A stretch of 64,000 bases of DNA. It comes from Rhizobium rhododendri. Its GTDB lineage: Bacteria > Pseudomonadota > Alphaproteobacteria > Rhizobiales > Rhizobiaceae. The translations under genes and the position numbers were made by a program. Positions 27,310 through 36,487 of this stretch are shown here, piece by piece. Location: the NCBI RefSeq assembly GCF_007000325.2, contig NZ_CP117267.1, positions 2,867,001-2,931,000 on the forward strand. Reading direction: 5' to 3'. The notes under the pieces were generated by a model. It saw only the letters and a list, made by a program, of their open reading frames with translations. It was not told the origin of the DNA and ran no database searches. Numbering within the stretch: position 1 is the first letter of the stretch; every line of letters begins with the position of its first letter.

Positions 27310-27896
27310 GATACTTTACTTTCCTGGCTTGTGCGGAGGATCGCCGCCAGCACGTCACGGGCGATGATATCCTTGTGGACATCGCGCGACATGACGGTGA
27401 GATCAGCCTCCGCATAGATCGGATAACGCGCCTTCATCAGGCCCTCGAGCGTCGCCTTGGGATCCCCGGTCTTCAACAGCGGCCTACTATCGCGCTTGTT
27501 GACGCGCTCCCAGAGCACGTCAAGATCGGCCTTCAGCCATATCGAGAGGCCTTTGCGCTTGATATGCCAGCGGGTGCGATCGTTGACGAAAGCACCGCCG
27601 CCGGTCGAGACGACACGCGGGCCGCCTTTCAGCAGTCTCTTGATCACCCGCGTTTCGAGCGACCGAAACTCTTCTTCTCCATAGGCCGTAAACAGTTCGG
27701 ATATGGTCATTCGCGACACCCGCTCGATCTCGGCATCGGCATCGACGAAGGGAATTGCGAGATGGGTTGCAACGAGCCGACCTATCGAGGTTTTGCCGGC
27801 ACCCATAAGACCGACGAGGATAAGATTGCGCTGACCGAGCGCCGCTCGGGCTCTGTCTTTGAGGCTTTGCGCAAGGGTTAGGACAGGTTCACACAT
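27306..27896 (-). CDS. aroK: Shikimate kinase
   Basis: Phosphorylates shikimate at the 3-position. It has 196 residues from the chosen start. Walker A GLMGAGKTS is at 29-37, the shikimate-binding region FVDADAEIE and EEEFRSLE follow, then STGGGAF and the lid RDSRPLL. I chose the ATG at 27896 (MCEPVLTLAQSLKDRARAALG) because homologues begin there; ATGs at 27908 and 27944 are possible and none has a good ribosome site. It overlaps aroB by 4 bases. Confidence 0.93.
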   Translation of the reverse strand: MCEPVLTLAQSLKDRARAALGQRNLILVGLMGAGKTSIGRLVATHLAIPFVDADAEIERVSRMTISELFTAYGEEEFRSLETRVIKRLLKGGPRVVSTGGGAFVNDRTRWHIKRKGLSIWLKADLDVLWERVNKRDSRPLLKTGDPKATLEGLMKARYPIYAEADLTVMSRDVHKDIIARDVLAAILRTSQESKVS

Positions 27897-28046
27897 CGGG
27901 CCATTCATAAATTGTTTGCAAAGGGTATCGTCAAATGCGCCCATAGCGTCAAGTCGCCGCAGTATAAACACCTCTGCAATACATCTTCGCTAACGCTGGC
28001 CTTGCCGAAATGCCCTTGGCCTCTTGCCGCACACCCAGGAGACTGC

Positions 28047-28214
28047 ATGCCCACACTGTTTCGCTTCCTTGTTTTCTGCGCGGTGATAGCGGGGACGGTC
28101 TATGGAGCGATGTGGGCACTGGCCGTTTTCGTCGAGCCTAAGCCGCGCGATATCACAATCCGCATCCCGGCCGAAAAGCTCAATCCGCCATCGACAGGCA
28201 CGATCAAGCCATGA
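28047..28214 (+). CDS. Small membrane protein upstream of xerD
   Basis: A 55-residue protein, [20 protein letters not shown] at its start, with one transmembrane helix (about 5-29) and a short polar tail ([20 protein letters not shown]). AGGAG lies 5 bases before the ATG, and the stop overlaps the xerD ATG (ATGA at 28211-28214), both good signs of a real, coupled gene. I recognise no family function. It is divergent from aroK, about 150 bases between starts. Confidence 0.75.
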   Translation: MPTLFRFLVFCAVIAGTVYGAMWALAVFVEPKPRDITIRIPAEKLNPPSTGTIKP

Positions 28215-29167
28215 GAGATCTCGGACGCGCCCACATGGAAGCTTTCCTCGAAATGATGAGCGCCGAGCGCGGTGCGGCGCTCAACACGCTGTCGTCCTAT
28301 CAGCACGATCTCGACGACCTGCACGGCTTCCTCAAGGCCCGTGCCGTCCGAATGACGGAGGCGGCGTCCACCGATCTCGGTGCCTATCTCACAGGCCTCT
28401 CGAACCAGGGCTTCAAGGCATCCTCGCAGGCCCGCCGCCTGTCGGCGATGCGGCAGTTCTACAAGTTTCTCTATGCCGAAGGGCTGCGCACCGACGACCC
28501 GACCGGTATTCTCGATGCGCCTAAAAAGGGCCGCGCACTGCCAAAGATCATGGGCGTCGAAGAGGTCAGCCGCCTTCTGGCGCAGGCTGAAACCGAAGCC
28601 GAACTGGACGGGCCGAACAAGCTGCAGCGCGTGCGGATGCTGGCGCTGCTGGAACTCCTCTATGCGACCGGCATGCGCGTCAGCGAACTTGTCTCGCTTT
28701 CCGCCAAGGTACTGGACCACGAAGGCCGCTTCCTGATGATCCGCGGCAAGGGCAACAAGGAGCGCATGGTGCCGCTGTCGCACTCGGCCATATCGGCGAT
28801 GAAGGCCTATGGACAGATGCGCCTTGCGCAGGAGGCCGCCGCCAAGGAGCCACCACCGGAAAGTCCGTGGCTGTTTCCATCCTCTTCGAAGGAAGGCTAT
28901 CTGCCGCGCCAGGTGTTTGCCCGCGACCTCAAGGACCTCGCCATCCGCGCCGGCCTGACGCCATCGCTGATATCGCCGCACGTGCTGCGGCATGCCTTTG
29001 CCAGCCATCTTCTTGCCAACGGCGCCGATCTGCGCGTGGTGCAGGAACTGCTTGGCCATTCGGACATTTCCACCACGCAGATCTATACCCATGTGCTGGA
29101 AGAACGCCTTCACCAACTGGTGCAAACGCACCACCCCCTTGCCAAACAGGCGAAAAAGCAGGATTAG
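28211..29167 (+). CDS. xerD: Tyrosine recombinase XerD
   Basis: Site-specific recombinase that, with XerC, resolves chromosome dimers at dif. It has 318 residues: an N-terminal SAM-like DNA-binding domain (about 5-95) and a C-terminal catalytic domain with the pentad Arg156 (ATGMRVSE), Lys180 (RGKGNKE), His257 and Arg260 ([12 protein letters not shown]), His283 (LGHSDISTT) and nucleophile Tyr292 (IYTHV). Its conserved place beside accA in rhizobia and lack of integrase features or flanking att sites argue for the housekeeping XerD, not a mobile element. Confidence 0.94.
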   Translation: MRDLGRAHMEAFLEMMSAERGAALNTLSSYQHDLDDLHGFLKARAVRMTEAASTDLGAYLTGLSNQGFKASSQARRLSAMRQFYKFLYAEGLRTDDPTGILDAPKKGRALPKIMGVEEVSRLLAQAETEAELDGPNKLQRVRMLALLELLYATGMRVSELVSLSAKVLDHEGRFLMIRGKGNKERMVPLSHSAISAMKAYGQMRLAQEAAAKEPPPESPWLFPSSSKEGYLPRQVFARDLKDLAIRAGLTPSLISPHVLRHAFASHLLANGADLRVVQELLGHSDISTTQIYTHVLEERLHQLVQTHHPLAKQAKKQD

Positions 29168-29230
29168 GACCGGCAACAAAGGCCGGAGCCTGACAACCCC
29201 GCCCGCGCAAAAGGAACGGAAACGCCCCTC

Positions 29231-30184
29231 ATGCACCAATATCTCGATTTCGAAAAGCCCATCTCGGACCTCGAGGGCAAGATCCACGAGCTGAAGAAGC
29301 TGGCCCTGGAAGACGAAAGCATCGACACTTCCGATGAGGTGAACAGGCTAGAAGGCCGCGTCCACGAAGCAACGCTCGAGATCTACTCCAAGCTCAATGC
29401 CTGGCAGAAGACGCAGGTCGCGCGCCATCCGCAGCGACCGCATTTCATCGATTATTCTGCAGCCTTGTTCGAGGAATTCACGCCTCTGGCCGGCGACCGG
29501 AAATTTTCCGAGGACGCCGCCATCCAGGCCGGCCTCGCGCGCTTCCGTGGCCAGCCTGTTGCTGTCATCGGCCAGGAAAAGGGCAGCGATACCAAGATGC
29601 GGCTGAAACACAACTTCGGCAGCGCCCGGCCCGAGGGCTACCGCAAGGCCATCCGCGTACTCGAGATGGCGGATCGCTTCGGCTTGCCGGTCATCACCCT
29701 CGTCGATACCGCAGGCGCCTATCCCGGCGTCGGTGCCGAAGAGCGTGGACAGGCGGAAGCCATCGCCCGCTCGACGGAAATGTGTCTCGGCCTCAAGGTG
29801 CCGATCATCTCGGTCATCGTTGGCGAAGGCGGGTCTGGCGGCGCCATCGCGATTGCCACCGGCAACCGCGTCTACATGCTGGAACATTCGATCTACAGCG
29901 TCATCTCGCCCGAAGGTGCGGCCTCCATCCTCTGGCGGGATTCCGCCCGTGCGAAGGAAGCTGCCACAAACATGAAGATCACGGCCGAGGACCTGAAAGC
30001 CTTCGGTGTCATCGACGGCATCATTCCCGAGCCGCTCGGCGGCGCGCACCGCGATCCGCAAGCCGCAATCGCCTCGACCGGCAACGTCATCGCGACAGCG
30101 CTCGGTGAGTTTTCTGGTCTGTCCGGCGAGCAGGTCCGCAACGAACGACGCCAGAAATTCCTCGCCATGGGCCGCAATCTCTAG
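29231..30184 (+). CDS. accA: Acetyl-CoA carboxylase carboxyltransferase subunit alpha
   Basis: A 317-residue subunit of the carboxyltransferase that transfers CO2 from biotin carboxyl carrier protein to acetyl-CoA, giving malonyl-CoA. It begins [21 protein letters not shown], the coiled N-terminus typical of AccA, then has the crotonase-like core: [57 protein letters not shown] and [12 protein letters not shown]. It lies 63 bases after xerD. Confidence 0.96.
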   Translation: MHQYLDFEKPISDLEGKIHELKKLALEDESIDTSDEVNRLEGRVHEATLEIYSKLNAWQKTQVARHPQRPHFIDYSAALFEEFTPLAGDRKFSEDAAIQAGLARFRGQPVAVIGQEKGSDTKMRLKHNFGSARPEGYRKAIRVLEMADRFGLPVITLVDTAGAYPGVGAEERGQAEAIARSTEMCLGLKVPIISVIVGEGGSGGAIAIATGNRVYMLEHSIYSVISPEGAASILWRDSARAKEAATNMKITAEDLKAFGVIDGIIPEPLGGAHRDPQAAIASTGNVIATALGEFSGLSGEQVRNERRQKFLAMGRNL

Positions 30185-30418
30185 GCGAAACCCGTCCAAA
30201 CGTAGAAAATCGCGCGAAATTCTGCCGTAAAAAGCCAAATCTTGGCCACATTGATGTTATCCAACGAACCTCGGGCAAAGAATTGCTTGCCTGGGGGCAC
30301 CGGCCGATGCATAGGCTGGTAAGGAATCGTCAAGCATAAACGCCTATGATTTTGGTTCCTTTGATGGGTTTGCGATAAGGGTCACCCGACCCGTTTCGCG
30401 TCTAGGGCTTAGTCACAC

Positions 30419-31732
30419 ATGCGCATTCGTTACCTTGCCTCTCTTTCCCTGATGGCGCTGGCACTCGCCGGCTGCAACGACACGCTCGATTCAGCAACCT
30501 CGATCGACCTGTCTAAGGTCAAGAACAAGGTCGAGCAGCCGCTCCCGGACCGCATCGTCGCCGAAATGGCGAAAAAGGGCATGGACCGCAACTCGCCGAT
30601 CATGATCCGCATCCTCAAGGAAGAGGGTGTCATGGAGATCTGGAAGGCGAAGACCGACAACCGCTTCGACAAGATTGCTGAATACAAGATCTGTGCGTGG
30701 TCCGGCCGCCTTGGCCCGAAGGTCAAGGAAGGCGACCGGCAGGCGCCCGAAGGTTTCTACAACCTGACGCCGGCCAACCTTAATCCGAATTCGAAATATT
30801 ACCTGGCCATCAACACCGGCTTCCCGAACAAATACGACAGCGCCAACGGCCGCAGCGGCGTCAATCTGATGATTCACGGCGCCTGCTCGTCGTCCGGCTG
30901 CTATTCGATGACGGACCAGCAGGTTCTCGAAATCTACGCCTTCGCGCGCGACGCCTTCAAGGGCGGCCAGAAGACCATCCAGCTCGAAGCCTTTCCGTTC
31001 CGCATGACAGCCGAGAACATGGTCCGCCATCGCCTCAATTCCAATATCGACTTCTGGAAGATGCTGAAGGTCGGGTACGACGATTTCGAGGTGACCAAGC
31101 GTCCGCCGGAAGTCGAGGTCTGCGAGAAGAAATACGTCTTCAACCAGCAGTCCGACGGTCCCTTCACTGCAAGCGGCAAATGCCCTGCCATGACCACGCC
31201 GCCTGCCCTGCAGTCGGCTCTGGTCGCCTACAACAAGATCTACAAGCTCGATTACGACAAGGCGATGAGCAAATATAGCGATACCGCCTGGTACGACCCG
31301 ACCGAAGCCGAGCGCAAGGCGGTCGTCGCCAAGCAGCGTGCCGGCCACGATCTGGCATACGCACCGACGGGCTCGGCCCTGGCTGCCGGCAAGATCATGA
31401 AGGTCACCGAACTCGAAACGCTGATGGCTCGCCAGTCGAACCTTCCGACGACATCTCCGACCATCATGGCCGGAATGCCGTCGGGCGTCCACAATGCCAA
31501 GGGTAGCATTGCGCAACTGCCGATGACGACTGCCTCTGTGCCGACGGTAGGCAGCGCGCCGGCAGCGACATTGGCCCCGACAGCCGTAGCCGTGACATTG
31601 CCGGCGACCGTGCCGGTACCGGCCCAGAACCCACTGGCCTATGCGCAGGTCCCCTCCCCGGTCGAGACAGCTCAGGACCAGCCTTCCGACAAGAAGCCGC
31701 CGTTCTGGAAATTCTGGTCTAAGAGTGAGTAG
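30419..31732 (+). CDS. YafK-type L,D-transpeptidase lipoprotein
   Basis: A 437-residue protein with a lipobox (LALAGC, Cys19) and a YkuD-fold catalytic domain at about 60-215. The active-site motif is MIHGACSSSGCYSM with His153 and nucleophile Cys161. The family (YafK/DpaA) makes or cleaves peptidoglycan L,D-bonds or links to outer-membrane proteins. After the domain comes a long Ala/Pro/Thr-rich tail (about 320-437). A 234-base non-coding stretch precedes it. The last 8 bases overlap tusA. Confidence 0.88.
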   Translation: MRIRYLASLSLMALALAGCNDTLDSATSIDLSKVKNKVEQPLPDRIVAEMAKKGMDRNSPIMIRILKEEGVMEIWKAKTDNRFDKIAEYKICAWSGRLGPKVKEGDRQAPEGFYNLTPANLNPNSKYYLAINTGFPNKYDSANGRSGVNLMIHGACSSSGCYSMTDQQVLEIYAFARDAFKGGQKTIQLEAFPFRMTAENMVRHRLNSNIDFWKMLKVGYDDFEVTKRPPEVEVCEKKYVFNQQSDGPFTASGKCPAMTTPPALQSALVAYNKIYKLDYDKAMSKYSDTAWYDPTEAERKAVVAKQRAGHDLAYAPTGSALAAGKIMKVTELETLMARQSNLPTTSPTIMAGMPSGVHNAKGSIAQLPMTTASVPTVGSAPAATLAPTAVAVTLPATVPVPAQNPLAYAQVPSPVETAQDQPSDKKPPFWKFWSKSE

Positions 31733-31958
31733 GCTCGACGCCGGGACCTATGACCTGCGCGGACTGAAATGTCCGCTTCCCGTTTTGAAGACCCGGAAAA
31801 AACTGGCTTCGATGCCACAGGGCGCAGTGCTGACTGTCGAGACCAGCGATCCGCTGGCCATCATCGACATCCCGCATTTCTGCAACGAAAACGGCCATAC
31901 GCTGCTGGACAGCGCCAGCACGGCGGACGGCCATCGCTTCACGATCCGCAAGGGTTGA
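31725..31958 (+). CDS. TusA-family sulfurtransferase
   Basis: A 77-residue SirA/TusA-like protein with the persulfide-carrying motif CPLP (Cys16 in LRGLKCPLPVLKTRKKL) and the C-terminal DIPHFCNENGHTLL. Such proteins relay sulfur for tRNA thiolation or molybdenum cofactor synthesis. I choose the GTG at 31725 (MSRLDAGTYD), which lies inside the end of the transpeptidase gene; the longer frame to 31641 would overlap it by 92 bases. It converges with the COG0523 gene, no gap. Confidence 0.85.
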   Translation: MSRLDAGTYDLRGLKCPLPVLKTRKKLASMPQGAVLTVETSDPLAIIDIPHFCNENGHTLLDSASTADGHRFTIRKG

Positions 31959-33140
31959 CTACAGGCGCATTCCCGGGATCGCCAGCGGATTGTTTTCCAA
32001 TGCCTCTCGGTCCGGCATGTCGATGCGCGGCTTGCCGAGGAAGGCGTCGAACAGGTCCTTGACGAAACTTTCCGGCAGATCCTTGGTGATCAGCACCATG
32101 CGCGTCCGCCTGTCGGCTGGATCCGGCCACGCCGGCAGTCGCACCGGCGCGTGAAAGATGTTCTGGACGCCATGCAGCACGACAGGCCGCTCGGGACGAT
32201 CCTTCAGCGCCACGATGGCCTTCATGCGCAACAGCTTTTCCCCATGCGCCGAGCGCAGCAGGTCGATGAACATATCCAGCGCCATCGGATCGATCGGCTG
32301 GCTCTCGACAATCGAGAACGACCGGATCGACGCATCGTGACGATTGACGTCATGGCCATGCTGATGCCCGTCGCCATGATGGTGATCATGGTGATGATGA
32401 CCATGCCCATGGCCCTGATCATGCTCATGCTCATGGTGATGCGCGTGATCGTGGGCATCGGCGGTCATCTCGTCCTGCAGCCAGCGGCCGACATCGGCAA
32501 TTTTCGAGCCGGGATCGTACAGGCCGTTGACGAGGATGGCGGCGCGGGCAGCCTCCTCGCTGTCGCCGTCAACGATCGGGGCGCGCGGGTTGAGCAGCCG
32601 CAGCCGCGCTTCCAGCGCTGACGATGAAGCAGCACCCGCCATGGTGCCCTTGGAAATGATCAGCCGGTCGGCGACTGCCACCTGCCGGCGCGCTTCCTCG
32701 TGATTGTCGAGGGTCTGCAGCCCGTTGACGGCATCGACGACAGTGACCATGCCGTCGAGATCGAAGCTCTGGGCGATGACGGGATTGCCCATGATCGCCT
32801 GCATCACAGGCGCCGGGTCGGCAAGCCCCGTCGTCTCGATGACGACGCGGCGCAGCGTGCGGCTGCGGCCGGTCTGCATCCGGTCCATCAGCATCGCCAG
32901 CGTATCGACCAGCTCCCCGCGCACGGTGCAGCAGAGGCAACCATCGGACAATTCGATGATAGAGTCGCCGGAGCTCTCGACCAGCAGATGGTCGATGCCG
33001 ACATCGCCAAATTCGTTGATGACGACCGCCGTGTCGCGCATCTCCGGATCCTTCAGGATGCGGTTGAGAAGCGTCGACTTGCCGGCGCCGAGAAAGCCGG
33101 TGAGGATGGACACCGGCACCTTGTCAGGCGTGCTGTTCAT
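31959..33140 (-). CDS. CobW/COG0523 family GTP-binding protein, His-rich
   Basis: A 393-residue G3E P-loop GTPase: Walker A GFLGAGKST (15-23), the metal-binding CXCC motif at Cys68-Cys70-Cys71 (GCLCC), and IETTGLADP (Walker B region). A linker at about 230-268 contains about 20 histidines, likely for Zn2+ or another metal, and is followed by the CobW C-terminal domain. The usual NKxD is SKG(T) here. Members are metallochaperones for Zn, Co or nitrile hydratase; Zn is most likely for His-rich ones. It starts 13 bases after the D,D-carboxypeptidase stop on the same strand. Confidence 0.9.
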   Translation of the reverse strand: MNSTPDKVPVSILTGFLGAGKSTLLNRILKDPEMRDTAVVINEFGDVGIDHLLVESSGDSIIELSDGCLCCTVRGELVDTLAMLMDRMQTGRSRTLRRVVIETTGLADPAPVMQAIMGNPVIAQSFDLDGMVTVVDAVNGLQTLDNHEEARRQVAVADRLIISKGTMAGAASSSALEARLRLLNPRAPIVDGDSEEAARAAILVNGLYDPGSKIADVGRWLQDEMTADAHDHAHHHEHEHDQGHGHGHHHHDHHHGDGHQHGHDVNRHDASIRSFSIVESQPIDPMALDMFIDLLRSAHGEKLLRMKAIVALKDRPERPVVLHGVQNIFHAPVRLPAWPDPADRRTRMVLITKDLPESFVKDLFDAFLGKPRIDMPDREALENNPLAIPGMRL

Positions 33141-33153
33141 GATCTGGGTCCGA

Positions 33154-34287
33154 TCAGTTGGTCGGGCGCGGCTGCGGAACCGGAATGCCTGCGACATCGC
33201 CGGATACCTGTTGCGAACTCTTCGCGACAGACGCCTTGTCGGCCGCCGCATCGGGTCCGCCGCCGATCAGCCCGGCATAGGTGAAGTTGGGGGTATGGGT
33301 CATCTCGTGGATATAGGGAGAAAGCACCTTCATCCGGCCTGTCGGGTCGCGCGTCTCGCTGCGCATCTGCGCGCCCTTGGCGCTGCAGATATCGTTGGTA
33401 ACGTCCGCCACCTGGTCCTGGCCGGGACCATAGGGTTTCAATGTCTGCAAGGTGTCGTTGCCGGGAAACTGCGAGGTAAAGCCTTTTTCGAGCATGTCGG
33501 CCGACATGTCGGCGCGTTCAGCCAGGCTGTTGGTGCCGAGCACGACGGATACCAGCGTCCGGCCGTTGCGCGTCGCCGAGGCGATCTGGTTGAAGCCGGA
33601 TGCACAGATGAAGCCGGTCTTCATACCATCGGCACCGTTGTAGCGGCCGATCAGCAAGTTGATGTTGGGCACCTGCTTGACGCCGTTGGTAAAGCCCTCG
33701 AGCGCGAAATAGCCGGCATACTGTGGAAACTCGCGACGCAGGGCGACGGTTACGATCGCGAGATCACGCGCCGTCGTGTACTGCCCCTTGCCGGGCAGGC
33801 CGTTCGGATTGATGAAATGCGAACTCGTCATGCCGAGTCGCGCTGCTTCCGCGTTCATCTTGGCGACGAAGCCCTGCTCGGATCCGCCGACCGTCTCGGC
33901 AACAGCCATGGCCAGATCGTTGGCCGATTTCACCAGCATCATCTTCAACGCATTATCGAGCGTCATCTTCTGGCCGGGCTTGAAATACATCTTGGCGGCA
34001 GGCTGGGCAGCGGCGTGCTTCGACATCACCACCGGGGTGTCGAGGCTGATCTGGCCGGCCTGGATGGCGCGAAACGTCGTATAGACCGTCATCAGCTTGG
34101 TCAGCGACGCGGGATACCATTTGCGGAACGCTTCCTCGTGCTCCAGCACGCGGCCGGTACTGACATCGACAAGGATGTGTGGGTTTGCAAAGGCTGCGGA
34201 TGCACCGCTCAGGAAAAGCGCTGTGACGGCAGCACCCACCGGCAAAAGCCGCAAGGCGGCAAACAAAGAATTCTGCTTCGTCGGCAC
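33154..34287 (-). CDS. D-alanyl-D-alanine carboxypeptidase (PBP5/6 type)
   Basis: A 377-residue low-molecular-weight penicillin-binding protein that trims the terminal D-Ala from peptidoglycan stem peptides. It has a signal peptide (cleavage near ASAAFA, about 34). Catalytic motifs are SxxK at Ser61-Lys64 (SLTKLM), SxN at Ser121-Asn123 (SAND) and KTG at 223-225. The C-terminal region is Ala/Ser/Pro-rich and lacks an obvious amphipathic membrane anchor. The COG0523 gene follows in the same direction, probably in one transcript. Confidence 0.92.
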   Translation of the reverse strand: MPTKQNSLFAALRLLPVGAAVTALFLSGASAAFANPHILVDVSTGRVLEHEEAFRKWYPASLTKLMTVYTTFRAIQAGQISLDTPVVMSKHAAAQPAAKMYFKPGQKMTLDNALKMMLVKSANDLAMAVAETVGGSEQGFVAKMNAEAARLGMTSSHFINPNGLPGKGQYTTARDLAIVTVALRREFPQYAGYFALEGFTNGVKQVPNINLLIGRYNGADGMKTGFICASGFNQIASATRNGRTLVSVVLGTNSLAERADMSADMLEKGFTSQFPGNDTLQTLKPYGPGQDQVADVTNDICSAKGAQMRSETRDPTGRMKVLSPYIHEMTHTPNFTYAGLIGGGPDAAADKASVAKSSQQVSGDVAGIPVPQPRPTN

Positions 34288-34428
34288 GGTCTGTCCTTCA
34301 GTGTCCGGAATTTTCTCGAACCTCGCAGGTATTTAACCTATATGGCTATGAGAAGGCAAAGGTGATCGACGGTTTATTTCCGTCTTCCCACGCCATATCA
34401 AAGAGATTGATCAGCAGGAAAATCGACC

Positions 34429-35589
34429 ATGCCCATCTTGAACAGAGCAGCGGAACTGCAGGACGAAGTGACCGAATGGCGCCGCCACATCCACGCCCAT
34501 CCGGGCTTGCTGTACGCTGTCGAGGAGACCGCCGCCTTCGTCACTGACAAGCTGAAAAGCTTCGGTGTCGACGAGATCGTCACCGGCATCGGCCGCACCG
34601 GCGTCGTCGGCATCATCCGTGGCACTGGCGAAGGTCGCACCATCGGCCTGCGCGCAGATATGGATGCTTTGCCGATGACCGAGATTTCCGGCAAGCCCTG
34701 GGCATCGAAGACACCCGGCAAGATGCACGCCTGCGGCCATGACGGCCACACCGCCATGCTGCTGGGAGCCGCCAAATATTTGGCGGAAACACGCAATTTC
34801 ACCGGCAGTGTCGCCGTCATCTTCCAGCCGGCCGAAGAAGGCGGCGCCGGCGGCAAGCTGATGGTCGAGGACGGCATGATGGACCGTTTCAAGATCGCCG
34901 AAGTCTATGGCATGCACAATATGCCGGGCATCCCCGTCGGCAAGTTCGCCATCCGCAAGGGTGCGATCATGGCGGCGACAGACGAGTTCAGCATTGTCGT
35001 CAAGGGCCGGGGCGGCCATGCGGCGATGCCGCACACGACGATCGACCCCATTGCCATCGGCGCGCAGATCGTCACCAACCTGCAGATGATCGCCTCGCGC
35101 AGCGTCGACCCGCTCGGCTCCGCCGTCGTTTCCGTCACCAAATTCAACGCCGGCTTCGCCCAGAACGCCATCGCTAACGAAGCGACGCTCGCCGGCACTG
35201 TCCGTACGCTGGATGCCGGCATTCGCGATCTCGCCGAGCAGCGCCTGCGCCAGGTCGTCGCCGGCATCATTGCCGCCCATGGGGCCGAAGCCGATGTCCG
35301 CTATAACCGCAATTACCCGGTGACATTCAACCACGCCAACGAGACCGATTATGCGGCCGATGCGGCTCGCGACATCGCCGGCGACGCCAACGTCAATGCG
35401 GAAGTCGATCCGATGATGGGCGGCGAGGATTTTTCCTACATGCTCAACGCCCGGCCCGGTGCCTTCCTGTTCCTCGGCAACGGCGACACCGCCGGCCTGC
35501 ACAATGCCGCCTACGACTTCAACGACGAGGCCATCGCCCACGGCATTTCCTTCTGGGTCCGCCTTGCCGAGCAACGTCTCGGTTCGTGA
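34429..35589 (+). CDS. M20-family aminoacylase/hippurate hydrolase
   Basis: A 386-residue cytosolic metallohydrolase of the M20D (amidohydrolase) group. Metal ligands are in HACGHDGHTAML (about 100), PAEEGGAGGKLM (about 130) and near the C-terminus (MGGEDFSYML). The dimerisation domain is inserted at about 185-300. Substrates are N-acyl amino acids; the exact one is unknown. It begins MPILNRAAELQDEVTEWRRHIHAHP. It is divergent from the carboxypeptidase gene, with 141 bases between. The palindrome at 35638 follows its stop by about 50 bases and may also help end its transcript. Confidence 0.9.
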   Translation: MPILNRAAELQDEVTEWRRHIHAHPGLLYAVEETAAFVTDKLKSFGVDEIVTGIGRTGVVGIIRGTGEGRTIGLRADMDALPMTEISGKPWASKTPGKMHACGHDGHTAMLLGAAKYLAETRNFTGSVAVIFQPAEEGGAGGKLMVEDGMMDRFKIAEVYGMHNMPGIPVGKFAIRKGAIMAATDEFSIVVKGRGGHAAMPHTTIDPIAIGAQIVTNLQMIASRSVDPLGSAVVSVTKFNAGFAQNAIANEATLAGTVRTLDAGIRDLAEQRLRQVVAGIIAAHGAEADVRYNRNYPVTFNHANETDYAADAARDIAGDANVNAEVDPMMGGEDFSYMLNARPGAFLFLGNGDTAGLHNAAYDFNDEAIAHGISFWVRLAEQRLGS

Positions 35590-35637
35590 CGGCAAGGTCG
35601 CGGTAACGACTGAAGCTCATTCACGGTGACCAATACC

Positions 35638-35688
35638 CGCGATGGCATTGATCAAAATCAATGCCATCGCGTCTTTCTCCCCTAATGT
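35638..35688 (+). promoter_or_regulatory. FNR/FixK-type promoter before the CBS genes
   Basis: A perfect 15-base inverted repeat (35638-35652 and 35657-35671) has at its centre TTGAT-CAAA-ATCAA (35648-35661), an exact match to the FNR/FixK/FnrN consensus. A -10 hexamer TAATGT lies at 35683-35688. The box centre is 31 bases from the -10 centre, the spacing of a class II site at about -41.5, so a start near 35696 is predicted. Expression of the downstream genes would rise under low oxygen. The hairpin could also act as a terminator for the M20 gene. Confidence 0.7.
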
Positions 35689-35764
35689 GCCCGGAGTTCG
35701 GTCAGCCACGTCGGTCAACAGAGCCGGTGTCGCCTGCCCTCTTCAGGTCTCGGGAGAAATATAA

Positions 35765-36427
35765 ATGCTCGCCAAGAACGTCATGACAACCAGTGTCATC
35801 TCGATCCAACCCACCGCGAGCGTCCGCAGCGCCGCGCTTTCGATGATCGCTCACTCCATCAGCGGCCTGCCCGTTATCGACGACGACGGACGAATGATCG
35901 GCATCGTCACCGAGGGTGACCTGCTGCGTCGCGTCGCCGTCCGCGCGCAGGATCGGCACTACCACCTGCCGGGGCCAAACGATCCCCCTTCGCTGGATGA
36001 CTACGTGCATACCCATGGATGGTCGGTCCGGGATGCGATGTGCAGCGATATCATTACGGCGGCCCCCGACACCGATGTCCGCGAGATTGCCGGCATCATG
36101 CTGTCGCACGGCATCAAGCGCGTACCGATCCTCGACAAGGGGCAACTCATCGGCATCGTCAGCCGCTGCGACCTGCTGGGCATGATCATCGACGCACCCT
36201 TCGATATCGTCGCTTCCGGCGATGAGGCAATTCGCCTCGCCATCTCCACCCGGCTGCAGGACGACCTCGGCATCGACCCCGCCCACGTCAGGGTAACGGT
36301 ATCGGGCGCACGCGTTTCTATCGGCGGGCGGCTTGAGACGGACCTGCAGCAAAAAGCCGTCCGTGTGCTCGTCGAAAGCGTTCACGGCGTGACCGGCTAC
36401 ACCGACCACACGACGCTGACGGACTGA
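35765..36427 (+). CDS. CBS-pair plus BON domain protein
   Basis: A 220-residue soluble protein with two CBS motifs (about 5-60, VMTTSVISIQPTASVRSAA...; and about 95-150, MCSDIITAAPDTDVREIAGIML...IVSRCDLLGMI) and a C-terminal BON domain (about 155-215, STRLQDDLGIDPAHVRVTVSGARVSIGGRL). CBS pairs bind adenylates as energy sensors; BON domains often contact membranes or lipids. Proteins of this build are common near low-oxygen genes in rhizobia, agreeing with the FNR-type box upstream. Confidence 0.87.
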   Translation: MLAKNVMTTSVISIQPTASVRSAALSMIAHSISGLPVIDDDGRMIGIVTEGDLLRRVAVRAQDRHYHLPGPNDPPSLDDYVHTHGWSVRDAMCSDIITAAPDTDVREIAGIMLSHGIKRVPILDKGQLIGIVSRCDLLGMIIDAPFDIVASGDEAIRLAISTRLQDDLGIDPAHVRVTVSGARVSIGGRLETDLQQKAVRVLVESVHGVTGYTDHTTLTD

Positions 36428-36487
36428 CCACCCGAGTTCGGACTGACATCCGAGCGATCGGCTGCGACGGCATACCAAGGAACGACC

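Noticed and set aside
28211..29167. Integrase of a mobile element
   Set aside because: The recombinase is XerD-like in length and motifs, sits in a conserved xerD-accA order, and has no att repeats or cargo genes.
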